Assembly (NCBI GenBank): GCA_017622925.1
Contig: JAGAQC010000006.1
Coordinates: 1-57,325, forward strand
Reading direction: 5' to 3'
DNA length: 57,325 nucleotides
Origin: Ruminococcus sp.
GTDB lineage: Bacteria; Bacillota; Clostridia; Oscillospirales; Ruminococcaceae
The position numbers and the translations under genes are program-made. How positions within the stretch are numbered: the stretch's first letter is position 1; every line of letters starts with the position of its first letter. Shown piece by piece: positions 26,424 to 34,382 of this stretch. Below the pieces are notes generated by a model that made no database searches, had not been told where the DNA came from, and saw only the letters and a list, made by a program, of their open reading frames with translations.

Positions 26424-26823
26424 AAATATTCAGACGGTTTTCGAGAGCTTCACGGAGGACAGAGGAAAAGTTAATGTGTTCCTTTTCGGCAAGCTCATTT
26501 AGCCATGCAGGAATGGTACAATTTTTTCTAACGGCTTTTTCACCGTATTTTTCAGCATAAGCATCCATATCAAGAATAAGCATACTGGTAAATCCGTTCG
26601 GATATTCATCGGCGTGTATATCCTTGATGCAGCTGGAATCAGGTGCTTTTTTTCCGTCCTCCAGTTCAGACAGGACCCAACCGGAAGCAGCATCGACAGC
26701 CATTTCAAATACGTCTTGTATATTTTCTCCACAGGTTACGCAACCGGGCAAATCCGGGACAACAGCTGTATACCCGGATTCTTTTTCATTCGGATAAATG
26801 CAAACGGGGTAAGAAAGTTTCAT
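26422..26823 (-). CDS. hicB: HicB antitoxin
   Basis: 133 aa from the ATG at 26823, preceded by GGAGG; longer readings lack a ribosome site. Residues 1-60 carry the partially degraded RNase H-like HicB fold (YPVCIYPNEKESGYTAVVPD and LPGCVTCGENIQDVFEMA). The C-terminal part (LNELAEKEHINFSSVLREAL) is a ribbon-helix-helix DNA-binding domain. It neutralises HicA and represses the pair. hicA lies 59 bp upstream on the same strand. Confidence 0.88.
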   Translation of the reverse strand: MKLSYPVCIYPNEKESGYTAVVPDLPGCVTCGENIQDVFEMAVDAASGWVLSELEDGKKAPDSSCIKDIHADEYPNGFTSMLILDMDAYAEKYGEKAVRKNCTIPAWLNELAEKEHINFSSVLREALENRLNI

Positions 26824-26882
26824 GTTGATTACCTCCATAAATATATTGATCAGGGAATGACGATGCAGAGGGGGCAAGGGCT

Positions 26883-27065
26883 TTATTTTAGCCCTGCTTG
26901 CTTCAATATAGAATTATATGTTCTTATGTCCAAATCCTTGCTGTGCATCGGTATTGTAACTTTTCCGGGCTTTGTAGGGTGAACCATTTGCAAATGCGAA
27001 CCTTTTTGCGTTTTCTTCGTCCAACCGTCTGCTTGAAGTATTCGTACTATTTGTGCTGCTGTCAT
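26883..27065 (-). CDS. hicA: HicA toxin
   Basis: 60 aa from the ATG at 27065, five bases after GGAGGTG. The dsRBD-like HicA fold is clear: IVRILQADGWTKKTQKGSHL contains the catalytic His of GSH, followed by QMVHPTKPGKVTIPMHSKDL. HicA is a ribosome-independent mRNA interferase. With HicB beside the integrase it probably stabilises the prophage or acts against other phages. Confidence 0.88.
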   Translation of the reverse strand: MTAAQIVRILQADGWTKKTQKGSHLQMVHPTKPGKVTIPMHSKDLDIRTYNSILKQAGLK

Positions 27066-27192
27066 TCCCTCACCTCCTACATATATCATAGCACGCATTA
27101 TGCGTATTTGTCAAGCCTTTTTGCAATTAAAATAAGGATTTTCTAACAATTTAGTAATTTTTCACAAAATTGTCGTAATTTTTTGTCAAAAT

Positions 27193-27214
27193 AGTAAACC
27201 CTGCATTTGCAGGG
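27193..27214 (-). terminator. Terminator of the repressor gene
   Basis: CCCTGC-ATTT-GCAGGG; on the minus strand it is followed by TTTACTATTTT. It lies about 30 bp past the repressor stop and before hicA. Confidence 0.5.
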
Positions 27215-27245
27215 CTTCTTTATCGTTTATAAAATGTTACTGTCA

Positions 27246-27707
27246 TCATCCTGCGTCTTGATTATAATCGGATTCCTTTTGAATTTCTTCAAGCTCGCCG
27301 CAAGTATATGTATCACTTCTTTGAATTTGCTCCGGCTCGCTTTGTGAAGTTGGCTGCACGGATTCTGTACCTTTAACAGCTCCGCCTAACTCCCTGAGAA
27401 GCTCCAGAGCACAGGCACGAAAGCTTTCGGGCAGGCTCATGAATTTCTGCATAACTGCCGCTTCATCGTCATTGGACAGATTCAGTTCGGCAAACGGATT
27501 CGGTAACGGTTCACGACCTAACAGATAATCCGTTGTTACGCCGTAGAAGTCGGCGAGTTTGTTAAGTGCTTTACAGCCTGGTTCACTTGTTCCACGTTCA
27601 TAGCTTTGATATGCATTTGTTGTTAATCCAAGAATCTTTGCTACATCACTTTGCGTCATGGATTTTGATGTACGTAATTCTCTTAAAATTTCAGACATTG
27701 ATTTCAT
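27246..27707 (-). CDS. Phage repressor (XRE/CI-like)
   Basis: 153 aa from the ATG at 27707, preceded by GGAGGTG. HTH_3 domain in residues 5-65: MTQSDVAKILGLTTNAYQSY is the helix-turn-helix and ALNKLADFYGVTTDYLLGR the end of the domain. The C-terminal part is Glu/Gln-rich and lacks a peptidase fold, so it is not a LexA-like self-cleaving repressor. Three 19-bp palindromes in the divergent control region are its likely operators. It should maintain lysogeny. Confidence 0.85.
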   Translation of the reverse strand: MKSMSEILRELRTSKSMTQSDVAKILGLTTNAYQSYERGTSEPGCKALNKLADFYGVTTDYLLGREPLPNPFAELNLSNDDEAAVMQKFMSLPESFRACALELLRELGGAVKGTESVQPTSQSEPEQIQRSDTYTCGELEEIQKESDYNQDAG

Positions 27708-27726
27708 TAAATCACCTCCTATATTC

Positions 27727-27755
27727 ATAATACCAAAAAAATTGGTATTTGTCAA
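27727..27755 (-). promoter_or_regulatory. Repressor promoter with operator in the spacer
   Basis: Minus strand TTGACA (27750-27755) and TATTAT (27727-27732) are 17 bp apart. The operator ATACCAAAAAAATTGGTAT (27730-27748) fills the spacer, so the repressor should limit its own synthesis. Confidence 0.75.
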
Positions 27756-27853
27756 TAGCATTTTTATAAAATAGTCTGACAACACCCATTATTTTGGTTA
27801 AAATCACGATTTAAGCCAATAAAATTTGTATAATGTCACAATCTTGCGTTGTA

Positions 27854-27907
27854 ATACCAAAAATATTGGTATTTGCTATTGACATATACCAAAATTTATG
27901 GTATAAT
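27854..27907 (+). promoter_or_regulatory. Early lytic promoter with two operators
   Basis: TTGACA (27879-27884) and TATAAT (27902-27907), 17-bp spacer. Operator ATACCAAAATTTATGGTAT (27886-27904) lies in the spacer and ATACCAAAAATATTGGTAT (27854-27872) just upstream. With the site at 27730 they share ATACCAA and TTGGTAT half-sites around an AT core. Binding would shut off the rightward early genes. Confidence 0.8.
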
Positions 27908-27940
27908 GTAATTACAGTAAAGAACGAAAGGGGTGAAACA

Positions 27941-28069
27941 ATGAGCAAGCCTAAGAAAAAGGAAAGCGGCGGTAAGAAACTCAGCAAATACGAAAAAGTT
28001 CTTCTTACCACCGCCACACTTAACTTAATAAAAGCGTTGGTCGATTTAATCAGAGACCTGCTGAAATAA
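27941..28069 (+). CDS. Small basic/amphipathic early protein
   Basis: 42 aa, ATG after AAAGGGGTG, first gene after the early promoter. The first 14 residues are Lys-rich (SKPKKKESGGKKLSKYE); the rest (VLLTTATLNLIKALVDLIRDLLK) is a hydrophobic or amphipathic helix. It resembles holin-like or Fst-type small peptides in build only. No function can be assigned. Confidence 0.5.
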   Translation: MSKPKKKESGGKKLSKYEKVLLTTATLNLIKALVDLIRDLLK

Positions 28070-28168
28070 GTTAAGAGCTTATCCGCCGAGGGTGACCGCC
28101 CTCGGCATAGGATAAGTATATCATAAAAGCTTGCTCATTGTCAATCCCCTATGAAAGGTGGCGATGAA

Positions 28169-28243
28169 ATGATTTTAGACATCATAAGCATAGTGCTGAA
28201 TTTAACAATAATTATTCTGATTCTACAGGATAAAGAAAAATGA
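28169..28243 (+). CDS. 24-aa hydrophobic peptide
   Basis: ATG preceded by AGGTGGCGATGAA. The predicted peptide is MILDIISIVLNLTIIILILQ followed by DKEK, a single membrane helix with a charged tail. Its stop TGA runs into the next gene's AAGGAGG, which supports a real compact coding unit. Function unknown. Confidence 0.4.
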   Translation: MILDIISIVLNLTIIILILQDKEK

Positions 28244-28255
28244 AGGAGGTAAATC

Positions 28256-28408
28256 ATGAAAAACACAAACGAACTGAAAGAAGCTACTCAGCTTTACAGA
28301 AATGCGCCTAAGGACGTGCAGATGTACTTTAATACGCTCATGAATCTTGCTGTGATTCTTTTCAAGACAACAAGAGAAGCACAGCCAACGGAAAAGAAAG
28401 GAGCGTGA
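28256..28408 (+). CDS. Small phage protein
   Basis: 50 aa, ATG after AAGGAGG. Sequence includes YRNAPKDVQMYFNTLMNLAV, an alpha-helical pattern; no known motif. Ends GCGTGA, overlapping the GTG of the next gene. Confidence 0.5.
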   Translation: MKNTNELKEATQLYRNAPKDVQMYFNTLMNLAVILFKTTREAQPTEKKGA

Positions 28409-28560
28409 GAGAAGTAAGCAATGAGCAAAGAGAAAAAGTCATCGAAGCACTTGTTGATTTTGTCGTAAGAGTTGCAAAAAGCGAAACAGCCACTGAATCA
28501 GAGATTGCAGCTCTGCCAGCGACTGTTAATGCACTTGTAAATCTTGAATCAAACTATTGA
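28405..28560 (+). CDS. Small phage protein
   Basis: 51 aa from GTG 28405, overlapping the previous stop (GTGA) with AAAGGAGC upstream. Helical, with VIEALVDFVVRVAKSET; no motif recognised. Co-translated with the preceding small gene. Confidence 0.45.
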   Translation: MREVSNEQREKVIEALVDFVVRVAKSETATESEIAALPATVNALVNLESNY

Positions 28561-28573
28561 GAGGAAAATTAAA

Positions 28574-28711
28574 ATGAACGAATTAACAACATGGAACTAC
28601 AACAGTTCCGAAGTGAGAACGATCGAGAAGAACGGCGAGCCTTGGTGGGTGCTTGCAAAAGCACTCGGAACTACGTGCGAAGAATTGCTCGCAGAGGAGA
28701 ATGTCCTATGA
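28574..28711 (+). pseudogene. Bro-N antirepressor remnant with chimeric tail
   Basis: 45 aa. Residues 1-28 (NSSEVRTIEKNGEPWWVL) match the start of a Bro-N domain as found in phage antirepressors. Instead of the expected LKDVCAVLGL continuation, the frame goes into AKALGTTCEELLAEE, which looks like the end of an XRE-type HTH protein. An internal deletion that fused two regulators is the simplest reading. The stop overlaps the ATG of the next gene. Confidence 0.55.
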
Positions 28712-28929
28712 CAATGAAAGAAGAAATGCTAAAGGTTCAAAGCGAGGGCAAAGTCTATATTCCACCATATAAGCTTAATGGTATGATGCAGACTGCAAGC
28801 AAGATCGTAAAGCTGCTGACAACTGAAAACGGCAATGCTATTTTGCTTAGCTATGATGATATGAAAATCATCATGAAAATGGTGGATAAGGTTCTTGAAG
28901 AACATTCGCAGCCTTCGTGTAAAGAGTGA
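28708..28929 (+). CDS. Small phage protein
   Basis: 73 aa from ATG 28708 (ATGA overlap with the Bro-N remnant). No motif recognised; predicted helical with VYIPPYKLNGMMQTASKIVK. A larger upstream start at 28591 lies in another gene's frame and is not supported. Confidence 0.45.
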   Translation: MTMKEEMLKVQSEGKVYIPPYKLNGMMQTASKIVKLLTTENGNAILLSYDDMKIIMKMVDKVLEEHSQPSCKE

Positions 28930-29042
28930 GGAACTTGTCAGCGAAGAGAAAGGAGCGTGAGAGAACCGAGTGAAAAAGGTTCTTTTCACAGGAATAGGAC
29001 AAAATCTTTTTTTCATAGATTTAACCGAAAGGAGCGGTTTGC

Positions 29043-29246
29043 ATGAGAGAAAGCAAAGACACATACAAGGAAGTAAGAACGCTTGTACTCCCGGGCTGCA
29101 TTATAACGATGCACATTCCCGATATAAGCGCAGAAGAACGCAAAAGAAGAATGGAGCAAATCGGAAAGGCGGCTGAATCGCTGCTTAAAGATGTTATGAG
29201 ACGTCAAGCACATGGAGAGGAAAAATCCGTGTTGCAGAGTACATAG
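29043..29246 (+). CDS. Conserved small mobile-element protein
   Basis: 67 aa, ATG after AAAGGAGCGG. The pattern LPGCIITMHIPDISAEERKR followed by RMEQIGKAAESLL resembles a short protein common in Clostridial phages and conjugative elements. Function unknown. Confidence 0.6.
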   Translation: MRESKDTYKEVRTLVLPGCIITMHIPDISAEERKRRMEQIGKAAESLLKDVMRRQAHGEEKSVLQST

Positions 29247-29255
29247 TCTTAAAAC

Positions 29256-29290
29256 TTACGTTGCAGCCGCCGAAAAACGGCTCAACGTAA
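29256..29290. repeat. Strong inverted repeat without T-run
   Basis: TTACGTTG (29256-29263) and CAACGTAA (29283-29290) with an inner CCG/CGG pair. There is no T-tract, so it is not a simple terminator; it may be a protein site or an RNA hairpin between early genes. Confidence 0.5.
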
Positions 29291-29350
29291 TTGAAAGCGG
29301 ACATGCTTGACGAGATGTAAAATTAAAATGGCTATATGAAAGGAATAAAA

Positions 29351-29620
29351 ATGAACTCAAACATAATACTCCCCGACAGCATAGGTTACTTGCTGATCGG
29401 GTTCGGAGTTGTTGCCGTAGCCGTGTACATAAAATCGGCGATTGACGATATAATCGCGGCACGTCATGAAAGAGCAGTCCGTGAATTTAAGGCGGCTGTC
29501 GAAGCGGACAAGGTGTCCCGAGCGTTGGCGGACTTTTACACGGCAGCCGCATACGGCGACCCCGACGACTGCGACTATTGGGAAGAAACGGCTAAGCAGT
29601 TTATGGGAGGATTACAATAA
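29351..29620 (+). CDS. Small membrane protein
   Basis: 89 aa from ATG 29351 behind GAAAGG. One membrane helix (GYLLIGFGVVAVAVYIKSAI), then a charged helical domain ending GDPDDCDYWEETAKQFMGGL. Its stop overlaps the next ATG (TAATG). No family recognised. Confidence 0.55.
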   Translation: MNSNIILPDSIGYLLIGFGVVAVAVYIKSAIDDIIAARHERAVREFKAAVEADKVSRALADFYTAAAYGDPDDCDYWEETAKQFMGGLQ

Positions 29621-30741
29621 TGGCAGAAACTTATAAAAGTCGAGTATATACCGACAGACCGCCATACGCAGACTTTGAACCGCCCGAAAAGTTTGAGGCG
29701 ATCAAGAGTATCATCGCTAAGCGATTGATAGAACATCCGAAAGCGATCTGCTCATATTCAGGCGGCGCAGACAGCGACATCATGATCGACCTGATTGAGA
29801 AAACAAGAACGCTTTTCAGCTTACCGCCTGTTAAATACGTGTTCTTTAATACGGGACTTGAAATGAAAGCAACAAAGGACCATGTTAAGGCGACTGCCGA
29901 TAAATACGGTGTTGAGATCGAGGAATGCCGTCCGAAAATCGGTATTGTTCAAGCGGCAAGGACTTACGGCATACCGTTTGTGTCGAAAATCATGTCGGGA
30001 GGTTTATCCGAATGGCAGAAAAAAGGCATACCGCTCTCAATTGCCGACGAGTACGAACAAGCAGAAGATAAAGCGGCAAAACGCAGAGAACTGAAAGAAC
30101 GTTATCCGAAATGCGAAAGTGTGATAAATTTCCTGTGCTGCTGTAATTCGGCAGGAGAACCCCGTCCGAACATTCAGCTTGTAATAAACTCCTCTAAGTA
30201 TATGAGGGATTTTATCGGAGAATATCCGCCCGATTTTAAAATTAGCGCAAACTGCTGTGATTACTGCAAAAAGCAGCCTGCACACCTTATCCAAAAAGAT
30301 TATGATATGATCATCACAGGTGAACGTCGGGCAGAAGGCGGTATGCGCTCTGTTCCTCGAAAAGATAATACTTCGCTGTGCTTCACGGAAACAAGCAGCG
30401 GACAGTATCGTTTAAGACCTCTGTACTACGTAACGGACGAGGACAAAGCGTGGTATAAAGAATACTATGGTATAAGATATTCCGACGCTTATGAGGTCTA
30501 CGGACTGACAAGAACAGGCTGCTGCGGTTGCCCCATATCGTATAAGGCTGTGGAAGATTTGGAGAAAATACGTCCCTACGAGCCGAATGTAGTCAAGGCT
30601 GCATGGAACATTTTCGGCAAAAGCTATGTGTATCGTGCAAAATACAACAAGTATAAGGAAAGTAGACGTCAAAAGGAGAAAGAAGAAAAAGCCCAAAAAC
30701 TCGGTCAATTATCATTTGAGGACTTCAACATAAAAAAATAA
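29620..30741 (+). CDS. PAPS reductase-like PP-loop protein
   Basis: 373 aa, GGGAGG upstream. PP-loop ATPase motif SYSGGADSD (residues 45-53), the signature of PAPS reductase/DndC-type enzymes, which adenylate a substrate or reduce activated sulfate. Two Cys clusters (ANCCDYCKKQPAH; RTGCCGCPIS) plus LCCCNS could bind an Fe-S cluster. Such proteins recur in Firmicutes phages; DNA sulfur modification is one idea, but no dnd partners are present. The C-terminal tail is Lys/Glu-rich. Confidence 0.75.
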   Translation: MAETYKSRVYTDRPPYADFEPPEKFEAIKSIIAKRLIEHPKAICSYSGGADSDIMIDLIEKTRTLFSLPPVKYVFFNTGLEMKATKDHVKATADKYGVEIEECRPKIGIVQAARTYGIPFVSKIMSGGLSEWQKKGIPLSIADEYEQAEDKAAKRRELKERYPKCESVINFLCCCNSAGEPRPNIQLVINSSKYMRDFIGEYPPDFKISANCCDYCKKQPAHLIQKDYDMIITGERRAEGGMRSVPRKDNTSLCFTETSSGQYRLRPLYYVTDEDKAWYKEYYGIRYSDAYEVYGLTRTGCCGCPISYKAVEDLEKIRPYEPNVVKAAWNIFGKSYVYRAKYNKYKESRRQKEKEEKAQKLGQLSFEDFNIKK

Positions 30742-30818
30742 CCGCCTGAAAGTCTCAGACGGAAGAAACAAAAAAATATTTACCACTGCTATTATAGCAG
30801 ATACGGGAGGAAAAGTCA

Positions 30819-31313
30819 ATGGGGAAATACAATTTTTCAGCAACAAGATTCGCTGAGATAGAAAAGAAACTTGCAGAACTCGAAGCGAAATGTTCAAAGC
30901 TTGAATTGGAAAATGCGGAGCTTAAAAAGAGAGAGGTCGCACCGACAGAACGAAGCCTTTTGCTTGAAATCAGCAACTATGATAAAGTCAAAGAGCTTTT
31001 TGGACTTGATGCAAGCAGCGGCGAACTAAAAGCTACAGAAAGCCGTACAAAAATAGGAGCTAATTTTCAGACGTTCTACATAAATGTGATAAGGGCTTTG
31101 AAGCCTTGTGTGCGTAAGTCCGAAAGTAAAACGTCCAAATACCGCATAGTTGGGACACCACAATCCGAAATCTGTAATGAGGATTGGAAAATCGTTGTTG
31201 AGACGATTGAAGCAGTCGTTGATACTATCTACTACGCAAAGCAGAAAATGAATAACGCATCAATTCTCAACTGCACAGAGGGAAAACGTACAGAAAGATG
31301 TGATCAGCATTGA
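30819..31313 (+). CDS. Coiled-coil phage protein
   Basis: 164 aa, ATG after GGGAGG. Residues 8-42 form a coiled coil (FAEIEKKLAELEAKCSKLE). The rest shows no known domain. Its stop overlaps the TTG start of the exonuclease, suggesting a role in the same recombination unit. Confidence 0.55.
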   Translation: MGKYNFSATRFAEIEKKLAELEAKCSKLELENAELKKREVAPTERSLLLEISNYDKVKELFGLDASSGELKATESRTKIGANFQTFYINVIRALKPCVRKSESKTSKYRIVGTPQSEICNEDWKIVVETIEAVVDTIYYAKQKMNNASILNCTEGKRTERCDQH

Positions 31314-31957
31314 TTCTTAAACCTGAAAACCGTGAAGAATGGCTGAAACTGCGTCTTAATGGAATCGGAGGAAGCGATGCAGGAACGGTTATCGGTGTGA
31401 ACAAGTACAAGACCAACGTTCAGCTTTGGGAGGAAAAGACAGGCATAACCGTCCCGGAGGACATTTCGGACAAGCCTGCGGTAAACTTCGGAAAGCATGC
31501 CGAACCGCATTTAAGAGAACTGTTTCGTCTTGATTATCAAAAAGAATACGATCTTGACTATCACGAGTTCTATATGTACGTCAACGACAGCTATCCGTTC
31601 ATTTTTGCAACGCTTGACGGAGAGTTGACAGATAAAGGCGGTAAAAAAGGTATACTGGAAATTAAAACTGTTACTATTCAAAACGCCATGCAATGGGCGG
31701 AATGGGAAGATAAGATTCCCGATACCTACTATGCACAAATTCTTCACCAGTTAGCCGCTACAGGCTGGGAATTTGCTATACTCAGGGCGTATATACGATA
31801 CTACAAAAACGGAGTTCTTAAAGTTACTATGCGAAAATATACCATTGAAAGGAACGATGTACAAGCTGATATTGACTATCTTATACAGCGTGAATCGGCA
31901 TTCTGGAAAGATGTTACAAGAAAAACAAGACCGGCTCTTATTTTGCTGGAGATTTAG
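31310..31957 (+). CDS. YqaJ-like viral recombinase exonuclease
   Basis: 215 aa from TTG 31310, overlapping the previous stop by four bases. YqaJ/lambda-exonuclease family: LRLNGIGGSDAGTVIGVNKY at the start, FGKHAEPHLRELF, then FATLDGEL and ILEIKTV, which supply the acidic D and E-x-K of a PD-(D/E)XK nuclease. It would resect DNA ends for the RecT annealase encoded two genes downstream. Confidence 0.9.
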   Translation: MILKPENREEWLKLRLNGIGGSDAGTVIGVNKYKTNVQLWEEKTGITVPEDISDKPAVNFGKHAEPHLRELFRLDYQKEYDLDYHEFYMYVNDSYPFIFATLDGELTDKGGKKGILEIKTVTIQNAMQWAEWEDKIPDTYYAQILHQLAATGWEFAILRAYIRYYKNGVLKVTMRKYTIERNDVQADIDYLIQRESAFWKDVTRKTRPALILLEI

Positions 31958-31968
31958 GAGTGATAAAA

Positions 31969-32841
31969 ATGCCAATGGAATTACAACTGCGCTATGCGGA
32001 ATTATCAATTCCGTGCGCTATAGCCAACCTTGAAGCGTTAAAGGCTGAATTACAGCCGAAGCTTGACTACTACAAAAACCTTGTTGTTACAGAGGACGGT
32101 ATCAAAGCCGCAAAAGATGATAAAGCCAAGCTTAACAAGCTGAAAAAAGCAATTGACGAGCAGAGAATAGCCGTCAAGAAAAAGTGCCTTGAACCCTACG
32201 AAACGCTTGAAAAAGAGTGTAAAGAAGTCGAATCTCCTATTCTTGATGCCGTAAAAGTTATTGACGACCAAATCAAGGCTTTTGACGAAAAGGCAAGAAA
32301 CGAAAAGCTCTTTAAGCTGAAAACAGCGTTTTACAAAATGACACATCACGAATGGTTAAGCTTTGAATCTGTTCTTCCCCCAAAATGGGAGAATAAAACA
32401 GAAAAAACCGACAAGCTCATTGAAGAAATGAGAAAGGCAGTCGATACAGTCAACGTTGAATATGCCGAGATCACTAAGATGTATCTTGAATCTCCGCTGC
32501 TGACAGCGATAGCCGATCGGTACAAAAGTACAAGAAACAAGGCTGATACTTTGGCATACGCAGTCACCCTTGAAAAGCAATATCAGGCAGAACAGGAACG
32601 AAAAAAAGAGCTTGAAGCAAAGCAGCGTGAGAGCCTTGAAAGCAATTTAAACAGCCCTGAAATTGACTGCGGCAAAAGTGATACAACTATACTTGGAACG
32701 GCACAGACGGCAGCTGAGAGTGTTTCTGAATGCTCTCAGACTATTTCAGGCACTTTCAAAGTAACCTGTACGAGACAGCAGCTTGTCTCCCTGCGTGACT
32801 TTATGAAAAATAACGGCATAAAGTTTGAGGTAGTAAAATAA
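31969..32841 (+). CDS. DUF1351 phage protein
   Basis: 290 aa from ATG 31969, eight bases after AGGAG (a GTG at 31960 is part of that site). Highly helical, with DDKAKLNKLKKAIDEQRIAV typical of DUF1351 proteins found between exonuclease and RecT/SSB genes in Firmicutes phages. C-terminal TFKVTCTRQQLVSLRDFMK looks like the terminal motif seen in that family. Likely helps recombination; the mechanism is unknown. Confidence 0.75.
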   Translation: MPMELQLRYAELSIPCAIANLEALKAELQPKLDYYKNLVVTEDGIKAAKDDKAKLNKLKKAIDEQRIAVKKKCLEPYETLEKECKEVESPILDAVKVIDDQIKAFDEKARNEKLFKLKTAFYKMTHHEWLSFESVLPPKWENKTEKTDKLIEEMRKAVDTVNVEYAEITKMYLESPLLTAIADRYKSTRNKADTLAYAVTLEKQYQAEQERKKELEAKQRESLESNLNSPEIDCGKSDTTILGTAQTAAESVSECSQTISGTFKVTCTRQQLVSLRDFMKNNGIKFEVVK

Positions 32842-32888
32842 TTAATCGCTGACCTATCGGCATAACGGGGAGAAACGGAGTAATTATC

Positions 32889-33833
32889 ATGGCGGTAAAT
32901 AACAGTCTGACAAAGGCAGAACAGAATAAAAAACCGGGATTTTCAGCAGTGATCAACAGTGTACCGTATCAGCGTATGATAAGCAACACCTTGAAAGATA
33001 AAAATACAGCGAATCGCTTCATTGCTTCGATCGTTTCGGCAGTAGCAACAACTCCTGCGCTTCAGGAATGCGAAGCAAAAACTGTTGTTTCAGCGGCATT
33101 GCTTGGCGAGGGACTAAAGCTTTCGCCGTCCCCTCAGCTCGGACAGTATTACCTTGTTCCTTTCAAGGATAAGAAAAACAAGGTAACAAATGCGCAGTTC
33201 GTACTTGGCTATAAGGGTTACATACAGCTTGCAACACGAAGCGGACAGTACAAACGTATCAACGCTATGGCTATCAAAGAGGGCGAGCTTAAAAGCTATA
33301 ATCCCTTTGACGATGAAATAGAGCTTGAATACTGCGATGATGAAGAGTTGAGAGATTCGCTTCCTACAAAAGGCTATTATGCTATGTTTGAGTATCACAA
33401 CGGATTCAAAAAGATACTTTACTGGAGCAAGGAGAAAATGCTTATCCATGCGGACAAGTATTCTGCTGCTTTCAGTTTGAACGGAACAAGCGGACAGTAC
33501 GCAAAAGTTCCTTATGCGGATTATATGGCAGGAAATTACAATAAGAAAGACGAATGGCTTTATTCAAGTTTTTGGTACAAGGACTTTGACGGAATGGCTT
33601 GCAAGACCATGTTGAGACAGCTTATCAGCAAATGGGGCATTATGTCCATAGATATGCAGAAAGCCTATGAATCAGACGGCGGCGTTATCGGTGAAAACGG
33701 TGAAGTCACGTTTTCAGATGAACCGATTCACGAAGAAGCTGCCGAAAACGACAGCAGCGTTGTTGAGATCGCGCCCGAGAAATCCGAAGAGCCTACGGTT
33801 CAGGAAAGCTTCACCGATATTATGGAGGGTTAA
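32889..33833 (+). CDS. recT: RecT single-strand annealing protein
   Basis: 314 aa. RecT family: IVSAVATTPALQECEAKTVV, GEGLKLSPSPQLGQYYLVPF and FVLGYKGYIQLATRSGQYK are diagnostic. The C-terminal 45 residues are acidic and probably disordered. It anneals single strands made by the YqaJ nuclease. Followed at once by ssb. Confidence 0.93.
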   Translation: MAVNNSLTKAEQNKKPGFSAVINSVPYQRMISNTLKDKNTANRFIASIVSAVATTPALQECEAKTVVSAALLGEGLKLSPSPQLGQYYLVPFKDKKNKVTNAQFVLGYKGYIQLATRSGQYKRINAMAIKEGELKSYNPFDDEIELEYCDDEELRDSLPTKGYYAMFEYHNGFKKILYWSKEKMLIHADKYSAAFSLNGTSGQYAKVPYADYMAGNYNKKDEWLYSSFWYKDFDGMACKTMLRQLISKWGIMSIDMQKAYESDGGVIGENGEVTFSDEPIHEEAAENDSSVVEIAPEKSEEPTVQESFTDIMEG

Positions 33834-33836
33834 GCC

Positions 33837-34295
33837 GTGAATAAAGTAATTTTAATGGGCAGACTTACTGCCGATCCCGAACTCAGACAAACGCAAAGCG
33901 GAATAGCTGCTTGCAGATTCATTATAGCGGTGAACAGAAAATATGCTGATAAGAATACAGGCGAAAGACAGGCGGATTTTATCAGCTGCATGGCGTGGAG
34001 ACAGACGGCAGGATTTATTTCAAAATATTTCAGCAAAGGCAGCATGATATGCGTTGAGGGAAGTCTCAGAACAGGCAGCTATCAGGACAGAAACCACGCT
34101 GATGTTACTCATTACACAACAGACGTGCTTGTTTAGAATGTGGAATTTTGCGGCAGTAAGAGCGATAATTCTACATCAAACACAACTGCACAGCAGACAA
34201 CAGCTCAACAACCGACAACTAACAGCGATAACACGTCCTACGGTGAACTAAGCGACTTTGAGGAAATACTTTCAGACGGCGATGTGCCGTTCTGA
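33837..34295 (+). pseudogene. ssb: Single-stranded DNA-binding protein with in-frame TAG
   Basis: GTG 33837 after GGAGGG. The OB fold is intact (NKVILMGRLTADPELRQTQS; HYTTDVLV) but TAG occurs at codon 100 (34134-34136). The same frame then continues NVEFCGSK, a Gln/Thr/Asn linker and the normal tip FEEILSDGDVPF before TGA at 34295; full length would be 152 aa. A GAG to TAG change is likely. The 99-aa product keeps the DNA-binding core but loses the acidic tip that recruits partners. Confidence 0.8.
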
Positions 34296-34382
34296 TTATG
34301 AACATTATGTAAAATTTTGCAATAATCAATGGTTTTCCGTTGAAAAAGGGCGCATTCCCGCTCTCTTATAGGAGGTGATCAA

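Noticed and set aside
28970-29176. 68-aa frame with GTG start
   Set aside because: It overlaps the well-supported gene at 29043 in another frame and translates to a sequence rich in His, Arg and Cys without any pattern.
29620-30741. DndC of a DNA phosphorothioation system
   Set aside because: No dndB, D, E or A genes nearby and the length and tail differ; only the PP-loop is shared.
34139-34251. Separate gene starting after the SSB stop
   Set aside because: The other-frame translation has no ribosome site; the same stretch in the SSB frame gives the expected SSB tail.
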